DNA of 64,000 nucleotides from Dryomyza anilis (lineage: Eukaryota; Arthropoda; Insecta; Diptera; Dryomyzidae), in contig OX638130.1 of assembly GCA_951804985.1 (NCBI GenBank), positions 119,363,593 to 119,427,592 on the forward strand. The letters run 5' to 3'. The position numbers were made by a program, and so were the translations under genes. A model generated the notes under the pieces. That model was given only the letters and a program-made list of their open reading frames with translations, had not been told where the DNA came from and searched no databases. Of the stretch, positions 57,059 through 64,000 are shown in pieces (position 1 is the stretch's first letter; each line of letters starts with the position of its first letter).

Positions 57059-57715
57059 TATTAGTGAAAAATTGAATTTTTAGTGAAAAATTGAATTTTT
57101 AGTGAAAAATTGAATTTTTAGTGAAAAATTTAATTTTTAGTGAAAATTTGAATTTTTAGTGAAAAATTTAATTTTTAGTGAAAAATTTAATTTTTAGTGA
57201 AAAATTGAATTTTTAGTGAAAAATTGAATTTTTAGTGAAAAATTGAATTTTTAGTGAAAAATTGAATTTTTAGTGAAAAATTGAATTTTTAGTGAAAAAT
57301 TGAATTTTTAGTGAAAAATTGAATTTTTAGTGAAAAATTGAATTTTTAGTGAAAAATTGAATTTTTAGTGAAAAATTGAATTTTTAGTGAAAAATTGAAT
57401 TTTTAGTGAAAAATTGAATTTTTAGTGAAAAATTGAATTTTTAGTGAAAAATTGAATTTTTAGTGAAAAATTGAATTTTTAGTGAAAAATTGAATTTTTA
57501 GTGAAAAATTGAATTTTTAGTGAAAAATTGAATTTTTAGTGAAAAATTGAATTTTTAGTGAACGATTGAATTTTTAGTGATAATTTTAATTTTTAGTGAA
57601 AATTTTAATTTTAAGTGAAAAAATGAATGTTTATGAAAAATTGAATGTTTAGTGAATTGTGAGTGAAAAATTAATTGTTATTGAAAAATTAAATTTTATT
57701 GAAAAATATACACGA
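57059..57715 (-). repeat. 19-bp satellite array E, inverted orientation, homogeneous core
   Basis: About 34 units of TTTTTAGTGAAAAATTGAA. From about 57195 to 57560 almost every unit is identical, and decay is confined to the right edge (57565-57710). It is flanked on both sides by a directly repeated stretch of about 45 bp (around 57015-57058 and 57722-57762), so the array has sharp borders. Confidence 0.97.
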
Positions 57716-57762
57716 AAGGTTCCCGAAAAAAGTTGAACATTTTCTTCGGGCTATCATGCGTA

Positions 57763-58512
57763 TTTTAAAATTAAATTTTTTTAAGGAATTCACATTGTTA
57801 TGAAAATAAAATGTTGCATTATTCAATTTGAAAATGTAATTCATGTAAATCGTTGCATAGTGTATATGGATAGCATGAATTAATTTATTTGTCAAAGTTT
57901 TAGTTCTTTCAGGGTAATGATCTGAAAGTGATCTTTAAATTTCATTCTTTTCCATAACCTGACAACACACAAGACCATCATAATAATAATTACACCAATA
58001 AGTTAAATTTATAATATGATTGACAGTTTTATTTTTGTTCACAACATCAAAATCATAAATAAAATTAATAAATACATTTTAAATATTTGTATGTATATCA
58101 TATTTGCTGATATTGTGAATATTTTTTTTTTCTGATGATAAAATAATATACACAGAAACAAATAATTGAAGTAAATATAGCAAACCGATATTAAAATTTG
58201 TACGTCAATGTAGCAAATAATTTAGTCGGCGCAGTTTTAGTAAATATAATTGCTGCAATTGCTAATAAATTTGCTGTATTGACGTCCAAATATTCATATT
58301 AGCCAACGGAATTGCTAATTTAACGAAAACTAGCAAATGTTTTCATTAAATTAGTGAATTTCATTGTTGGATTAATTAATGAATGCAATTAATATCGACT
58401 GCTATATTTACGTCGATATTTTTTTTTGTGCAGACAATTCTTTCCCGGATAATTATTCTTCGAGAAAATTCATTTACTCACCCAATTTCAGATTTTCATT
58501 TCTTTGCACCTC
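57763..58512. other. Intergenic AT-rich sequence
   Basis: 58150-58440 starts TACACAGAAACAAATAATTG and ends near TTTTTTTTTGTGCAG, with repeated GCAAAT/GCTAATTT words. It may be a decayed cacagaaa-type MITE, but the ends are too short to be sure. The minus frame 57689-57895 is unsupported. Confidence 0.4.
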
Positions 58513-58705
58513 AGTGATGGTGAGTTTTAGTGTGTTGAGTTTTGGAATGGTGAGTTTTGATGTGGTGAGCTCAATTGTGGTGAGTTCAGGTGTGGTGAAT
58601 TCAGGTGTGCTGAGTTTCTGTGTGGTGAGTTCAGGTGTGGTGAATTCAGGTGTGGTGAGTTCACGTGTGGTGAATTCAGGTGTGGTGAGTTTCGGTGTAA
58701 TGTGT
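58513..58705 (+). repeat. 15-bp GTGGTGAGTTT satellite, second locus
   Basis: About 12 units such as GTGGTGAGTTCAGGT and GTGGTGAATTCAGGT, the same family as 30.8-31.5 kb. It shares the downstream TATGGGAG.T.C.ACG flank. The 125-codon plus frame 58379-58756 is a product of the repeat. Confidence 0.9.
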
Positions 58706-58869
58706 TTAAAGATTTTTGGAGTAGTTAAACTATACCATTGTGTGAAATATTATTGATTGTATGGGAGATGCTACGCCCAGTCGAACAATTCTACCCCCAA
58801 ATACCTAATACTTTGTCCGGATAAAATATGAATATTGTGTCAAAATAAAAAACATAAGTCAAATTTATA

Positions 58870-59245
58870 AAGATCTTAATGATTTTTAACTGATCGGCAA
58901 TCGACGAAATATAAATCGTACTGAATGAAAAATGTCCGGATTTCAACGATTTTTGATTTAAATGATAGATATTATGCAGTTCTTTTATCTCCAATTCAAA
59001 GTGAAATTCGATACAATTATTTGGCTAAACTGGAGCACTGTTACTTTTTATATGGGACTTTTTTCACTGAACGGCAATCGACGAACTCTGAATAAAACGG
59101 TGTCGAGTCCACAAAAATGGTCGGATTTCAACAATTTGTGGATTAAACGATAGATATTATGCAGTTCTTTCATCTCCAATTCAATGTGAAATTCGATACA
59201 ATTATTTGGCTAAACTGGAGCACTGTAACTATTTATATGGGACTT
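58870..59245 (+). repeat. Two-copy direct repeat of 185 bp
   Basis: GATAGATATTATGCAGTTCTT at 58964 recurs at 59149. Upstream (CGGCAATCGACGAA) and downstream (AAACTGGAGCACTGT.ACT, TATATGGGACTT) words recur in order. A third, weaker echo (ACTTTTCACTGAACGACGACG) lies at about 59410. It is probably part of the larger dispersed repeat that carries the 15-bp array. Confidence 0.75.
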
Positions 59246-59715
59246 AGTGATTTTATACTGAACGACAAGGAAAAGAAGCCAATATCGGTCATGTGTTTTT
59301 TCCAAACGATATTTTTTTGCATTTTGTAGCGGAATGTGTTATCTATACACATTGTTACGGTAATTTATATCGTTAAAAGCATTTATCTCAATACTAAATT
59401 TTTGGACTTAGTGACTTTTCACTGAACGACGACGATATAATATTATTTATTGTTTTATTTAATTATGAAAACAATACATGTTATGGAATAACTAATTAAT
59501 AAATTAATATTTTTTTAGTTTGATTGGTCATAACTTTGGTCAGATCAATACAAATTTTATGTGGCTCATTTCAAAATATTAGCTGAAGTATTCAAAATAG
59601 AATACAAAAGAAACCAGAACGAAAACATAACTTTTTAAAATGTTAAAGTCAAAGATGTGTAGAAAAACACGAGAATTGTCATTTATTTGTTTAACGTAAT
59701 AACTCTTTATAATAA

Positions 59716-60056
59716 TATAATAAATTGGCGCTACAGTCCTGTATAGAACTTCGGCCAAACTCTCTTACCGTTTGAGATGTGCGTGTTATATTTGTACTCC
59801 AATCGGTGGGACCTACAGTTTATTGCCGAATCCGAACGGCGGGTGAGAGCTTTGCTTAGGAAATGTTTTACTCTCGTAGGTTTGCCATTTACTGTCGAGA
59901 GGTAGCGTCGCATAGAAAAATGTTTTCTATGAAAAGGATGTTGGCAGTCGCTGGGGATCGAACCGCGGACCTTTCGGCTCGTAGTCGAATGCATCAGCGA
60001 CTTTTCGCTCGTAGTCCAACGCACAAACCAGACGAGCTACCGACGCTACACTCTTT
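59716..60056 (-). mobile_element. tRNA-derived SINE, about 335 bp
   Basis: Read on the minus strand from about 60048: GTAGCGTCGGTAGCTCGTCT then GG (A box), a duplicated GGACTACGAGC / CGACTACGAGCC segment, then GGTCCGCGGTTCGATCCCC (B box, GGTTCGATCCC). About 220 bp of unrelated body follows, ending GGACTGTAGCGCCAATTTAT and a TATTATA-rich tail. It interrupts a sequence known from 26.1 and 27.4 kb (ACGTAATAACTC...) and is flanked by ACTCTTTA on both sides, an 8-bp target duplication. Internal Pol III boxes, a simple tail and a target duplication are the marks of a SINE. Minus 59731-60024 and plus 59863-60186 frames are by-products. Confidence 0.85.
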
Positions 60057-60730
60057 AGTCAATCTTAAAAAAACTGAGTACGAAATCCATCAGAAAATCA
60101 CACTAAGATTGTGGATATATAAAAAAGGAATTGATTTCTTGTCTAGTGTTATTATTTTCATTACGTATCCTTCTTTTTTTGTGTAAAATTCTTGATTAAG
60201 TTTTTTAAAAATATTTATTGGAATACATAAACATTAATTTCTTTTTATTTTCTTTTTTTAAAGTTAACCATAGATTAAAAATACATGGAATAATTTTTTG
60301 ACTTGCTGTATCTATTTTTAATTTTCGAAAATTCATTCAACATTGCGGATTTAGAAGTTGTGGGTAATTCTTAAATGGTAATTAAAATATATTGCATTGG
60401 TTTTCTAAACTAACCTTATAGTAATGATTGAATCATATTGCAAATTTAATTTTAATATTAATTAATATAGTACGAATCCAAGGTGTTTCACTGAGAGCTG
60501 CTCCTGCGCCATTGACCTAGAACTAGAACCTGCTGCAGAAAATACCAACCACTTCTAATGTAAGTGAATTTTAAAAGTTTCTCTTGAGCTTGAGAAATTT
60601 TAAAACGCATAAATCAAGCACATGTTATTGAAACCAACAATTTTAAAATTAAAAATATAAAAAAAAAAACACCAAAGAGCAGCAAATAGCTGAATGTTCA
60701 AATGCTCTCGTAAAATCACAGCAACGAGGA
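60057..60730. other. Intergenic AT-rich sequence
   Basis: Continues the sequence split by the SINE. 60480-60560 is less AT-rich (TGAGAGCTGCTCCTGCGCC). No feature is recognised. Confidence 0.4.
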
Positions 60731-60734
60731 GAAA

Positions 60735-60925
60735 ATACCCTTTACGTAGTTAAACGTAACGTAACTATGCCAATAACACATTACTGACCTAACCTACGTG
60801 AGAATGAAACCAAAAAAAAAAAAAAGAAAGAAATAAAGAAAAATCAACAACAAAAACTGTGTTAAGCATATGACGTAAACGTAACGTAATACGTCCAAAA
60901 TAACGTAGCGTAACGTAAGCTCTTC
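60735..60925. promoter_or_regulatory. Cluster of ACGTAA/TAACGTAAC motifs
   Basis: TAAACGTAACGTAACTATGC near 60750, then TATGACGTAAACGTAACGTA and AATAACGTAGCGTAACGTAA at 60865-60920. At least seven ACGTA cores occur in under 200 bp, including a CRE-like TGACGTAA. It could be a homotypic bZIP-type binding cluster or a short decayed tandem repeat. Its position 270-450 bp upstream of a candidate start at 61189 favours a regulatory reading, but only weakly. Confidence 0.3.
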
Positions 60926-61186
60926 TGCAAAGCAATGCGCTCTACTCAAAACCCCACACCTAATGAGAGTGAGAGCGAGCTGCGGAGAATGGTTTAATGA
61001 AAATGAGCGCGGATGCTGTTTTTGTTGTTATTCTGCATCAACAGCATGCATCTCTGCAAGTGCTTCCTCCTTTTCTTTGTATTCTTCTTCCATTGTGCTC
61101 TCCTCATCTGGTTGCTTTGGCTGCTACTACTACGGCGCTGAGTTATTATTTGATGCTGTGCTGAAATGAATCGAATTTGTTACGAA

Positions 61187-61220
61187 TCAGTCTTCGCGTG
61201 ATTTTTACGTTGTGCGGTAC
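61187..61220 (+). promoter_or_regulatory. Candidate plus-strand core promoter (Inr, partial DPE)
   Basis: AATCAGTCTT gives an initiator with A+1 at 61189. GGTAC at +28 to +32 (61216-61220) fits four of five DPE positions. The surrounding 60930-61260 is less AT-rich and unrepeated. TTAGCGCGTGAGTTG (about 61224) could provide a 5' splice donor for a non-coding first exon. No coding exon follows in the window, so this remains a suggestion. Confidence 0.3.
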
Positions 61221-61224
61221 GTTA

Positions 61225-62800
61225 GCGCGTGAGTTGCTCGCACGATTTTTTTTGCCCATACGTTCTATGTGAATTCTAATAAGAAAAATCTGAGATTCTC
61301 TTGTGTGAAGTGAAAATTGTTTTAAAAGCCTAAAAAGTGTTGGGAAAATGTTTATGAAATAATTAAACAAATTTTCAAATACAAATTGAATTTTAAAATT
61401 TGATTTAAATCCAAATACTTCCCTAATATAACGCATTACTTACGCGTGTGCTGCATATCGCGTCAGAGCATTTCGTGAAAAATATATTTTTTTGCATTTC
61501 TGTTACACGTGACCCTCAACTAATAGAAAGTGTAGTGTGTTAAAATTGTATGTTTTTTTTAATCCTTAATATGTTGTGGTAATATTTAAACCATTTTTGC
61601 TGTTATTTCGTTCGTTTTGATTGCATTCAAAATTCAATTTATGGAAACTTACAAATCGATTATTGCTTGTTGAGGATGCTGAGCCGATGAGAGCTACATA
61701 AAGTGTTTTTGTAAGTGTTTTCTTTCATTACTAAAATTGTCATTACTAAATTTATAGTATAGTTTAAAATACACTGTAAAATAAGATGATTTCAAGTTTT
61801 ATCGGTTTTTCAAAATAAAATATGATATTAATTTTTATACAAAAAAAAAAAATATGAACATTTTTAATTCAAACTTAAATTCATACAATTCCAATTTTGC
61901 CAATAGATTAAAATGTTCGTTATAGTTTAAAATGTTTTACAATTTCCAATTTCTGAAAAATTAAAAGAATTCACATTTTCCATAATATTATAAATTTTCT
62001 CTATCCCTAGTAGAAATTAAGAATGAAATGATCATTACCAAATCATATTTGTCATGTCGGGTTATGACAAGGTAAAAATACAATCATGACCTTGGTAAAA
62101 TTTTTAATAGGGATATATTAAAATATTTGCTTCAGTATTCTCACAATTCAAAACTATCATAAAATGCAAAACATTTTAAAAAATATTAATATTTTTTATA
62201 AAAATTTATATTTTAAGAAAAAATGTATAATTTAAAAAATTATAAAAAATTATTTGTATTACCGAAAAAAAGAATACATTTTTCATAGTTCAGATAAAAA
62301 TTTAAATATTTATAAAAATTAAAGAAAACGATTGGAAAAAGTTAGTCACATTGTTGGGATTCAAAATCGGTCTAGTTGGACTATATTGACTGTAATACTA
62401 CTGCATTTTGACTGTAATACTACTGCGGGAAAATTCGAAGTATACACTCAAAGTAAAATTTACTATAATATTCTAGGAAACCGGTTTCCTCTTATTAATG
62501 TACCTTGTAAATTTCAAGCAAAAAACAAAAAATGTTTTATTTTTATAAATTCATAAAATGAGTTAAACTTATATACAATATTTATCAGTACAGCATCAAT
62601 AGAACTTATTTAGCACTCTTACTGAAGCAATGAGAAATCTTTGAAGTAATTACTATCCGCACAATACATTAAAATTGCATGTTCTGTCCCGTTGAGAATA
62701 ATAGATTAAAAAACAAAAAAGAATGTTAGGTGTCGTGGAAAATTTTGAAGTAGAAAAATTGTGATTGTTTGTGTGATGAAGTTAGTAAAAATTATTAAAG
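61225..62800. other. Intergenic or first-intron AT-rich sequence
   Basis: AT-rich non-repetitive sequence. A short duplicated GACTGTAATACTACTGC lies at about 62389-62424. Frames at 61146-61436 and 62332-62556 have no domains. If the start at 61189 is real, this would be intron of a rightward gene. Confidence 0.4.
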
Positions 62801-63365
62801 TTATAGTTGGTGTAGGCCGACTATAAATACCCTACACATTTGTTATGATCTGTGTGGCTACCATTTAAAGTGATACACAGATCATCAGGGTATATGAATC
62901 CTAAAAATAACAACAAATTTGCAATCTTTGAAGAATTTTCTTTCATTTGATACTCATGTATACAAATGAGTATCAAATTCGGTAGACGTACCGATGTATT
63001 TTTTTAGGAAATGACAAGTCGGTTCGTGGGAAACCATATTTCATATATTTAAGCATAAAGTCAATATGTATTTAAAGTTTAATGTAAAATTCACCTTTCG
63101 ATGTAAGTTTTATATGAGGTATTATGTTGAAATACCTCATATTCAGTTCACAGGTCACTATTTACCGATCATTCCAATCTAAATTAGAAGTTTCATTGAT
63201 CCAGCTCTTGTACCTTTTCTATAATCTTAATTTCAACAGAAAGACATACTGGCAGACGGACGGACGAACGGACAGGCATACGGACATAGCTAAATCGACT
63301 CAGGAGGTCATGTTGACAAAGAATATACCTTTTCATACGGGAAACGGCGTACAAAACTTAATATA
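62801..63365 (-). repeat. Inverted copy of the TACCCTACAC dispersed repeat
   Basis: The dyad TTATAGTTGG / CCGACTATAA (62801-62826) and ATACCCTACACAT open it. CAGACGGACGGACGAACGGAC mirrors the GTCCGTCTGTCTG stretch of the 32-kb copy. It ends near ATACCTTTTCATACGGGAA and AACGGCGTACAAAACTTAAT, the counterparts of the 32-kb start (GTATATTCAGTTTGCAACGC). Orientation is opposite to 31996-32606. Confidence 0.7.
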
Positions 63366-63368
63366 AAT

Positions 63369-63406
63369 GGTTTTTCAATAAGAGCGCTACAAAAGTTTTT
63401 TTCAAA
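63369..63406. mobile_element. Isolated mariner terminal repeat
   Basis: GGTTTTTCAATAAGAGCGCTA then CAAAAGTTTTTTTCAAA matches the left end of the transposon at 41876. It abuts the complete MITE that follows, so two related ends lie in tandem. Confidence 0.6.
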
Positions 63407-63673
63407 GGTTTTTCAACAGGGACGCTACAAAAGTAGAGCCCCGCTCTTTTGACATTTCTCTTCAGTAAGATTTGCCATTTCATGATGGAAAGATATACGA
63501 GTCAACAACGAGTCGAAATTATTAAAATTTACTACCGAAATTCGAATTCGTATATCTTTTCATCATGAAATGGCAAACCTTACTGAAGAGAAATGTCAAA
63601 AGAGCGGCAAAAAATATGGCGTCATTTGCAGTCCCTGTCGCTCTACTTTTGTAGCGTCCCTGTTAAAAAAACC
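63407..63673. mobile_element. Foldback MITE derived from the mariner's right end
   Basis: 267 bp with inverted ends GGTTTTTCAACAGGGACGCT / AGCGTCCCTGTTAAAAAAACC. Both arms carry ACTTTTGTAGCG, GAAATGTCAAAAGAGCGG, TTACTGAAGAGAAATG and CATGAAATGGCAAA. The arms correspond to 42600-42774 of the 42-kb transposon, including its TTTCGGTAGTAAATTTTAAT inner segment. The MITE is therefore two inverted copies of that end joined at the centre. Confidence 0.85.
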
Positions 63674-64000
63674 TTTACTCTTTCACTCATAGTGTACGGT
63701 TTAACCATCAATCGTATCACCCCTATTTTTGGAACACAATTTTTGGGTACATTTTCATAAGACGTTCTAAATTTTATAACTATATCTACAATACTTTTCG
63801 AGTTATTGGTACTTAAAAAATAATAAAAAAAATTGTTTGTACCGTTAATGTGTATTTGGTCAGACAGTAAGACAGACAGAAAAACGGACATGACCATGAT
63901 GTTTCCTAAAACACTTTTTTGTATTATATATTTTTATATAAAATAAAAAATAATGACAAATTGTTAAGTGAAAATCAGATTTTCACTAAAAGTAACCATT
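63674..64000. other. Intergenic sequence at the window edge
   Basis: CACTCATAGTGTACGG near 63685 and GGTCAGACAGTAAGACAGACA near 63857 resemble pieces of the TACCCTACAC repeat family. The last 35 bases (AAGTGAAAATCAGATTTTCAC) form a dyad and resemble single units of the 19-bp family. The 84-codon minus frame 63643-63897 is unsupported. Confidence 0.4.

Noticed and set aside
59950..60050. tRNA gene on the minus strand
   Set aside because: A and B boxes are present, but the segment between them is duplicated, no cloverleaf fits, and a body, tail and target duplication identify a SINE.

Overview
The window is nuclear DNA from an insect, most likely a higher fly (Diptera: Brachycera, calyptrate-like). 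The evidence is very AT-rich DNA, short GT-AG introns beside a giant one, CAG/CAA-rich non-coding tracts, a fly-type Inr+DPE core promoter, a tRNA-derived SINE, mariner, piggyBac-like and Helitron-like elements, and one host gene with fly-like coding sequence. The species cannot be named from the sequence alone. Nearly all of the 64 kb is intron, intergenic DNA, satellite arrays and mobile elements; almost every long open frame is a by-product of a simple repeat.

The only host gene I can support is the 5' part of a minus-strand gene for a secreted chitin-binding protein, most probably chitin deacetylase 4 (Cda4-like). Its promoter and start (Inr A+1 at 28648, DPE at 28617-28621), 5'UTR and signal-peptide exon (28428-28497) are separated by a 22.8-kb intron 1 from two small exons (5539-5621 and 5354-5465) that together encode a complete six-cysteine chitin-binding (CBM14, peritrophin-A) domain. 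Splice phases agree at every junction. Exons for the deacetylase domain must lie to the left, outside the window.

Intron 1 (5622-28427) holds three blocks of a 22-bp HindIII-site/TATA-like repeat (5.7-6.5, 8.5-9.1 and 10.5-11.4 kb), an 11-bp array (12.9-14.2 kb), a 182-bp satellite inside a dispersed element (16.7-17.65 kb), a MITE with an 8-bp target duplication (17.66-18.05 kb), a 2.6-kb 19-bp array (19.9-22.5 kb), and several foldback elements (23.8-24.2, 24.5-25.4 and 26.2-27.2 kb). Intron 3 holds another 19-bp array (3.1-4.3 kb), a 160-bp piggyBac-like MITE (4.5-4.7 kb) and a CCGGAAT-rich minisatellite (1.6-2.4 kb).

Upstream of the gene (28.65-64 kb) the DNA is intergenic or belongs to an unseen gene. 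It contains three Helitron-like elements with CAAAA-type arrays (29.6-30.2, 41.05-43.4 and 48.07-48.7 kb), one of which carries a nested, broken mariner. It also contains two loci of a 15-bp GGTGAGT array (30.8-31.5 and 58.5-58.7 kb), three 19-bp arrays in the opposite orientation to those in the gene (44.1-45.1, 53.3-55.2 and 57.06-57.7 kb), two more copies of the intronic foldback family (47.0-47.5 and 50.4-51.1 kb), a SINE (59.7-60.06 kb), a MITE derived from the mariner (63.4-63.7 kb), a perfect CTCF-consensus match (45586-45597) and a possible plus-strand promoter (around 61189).
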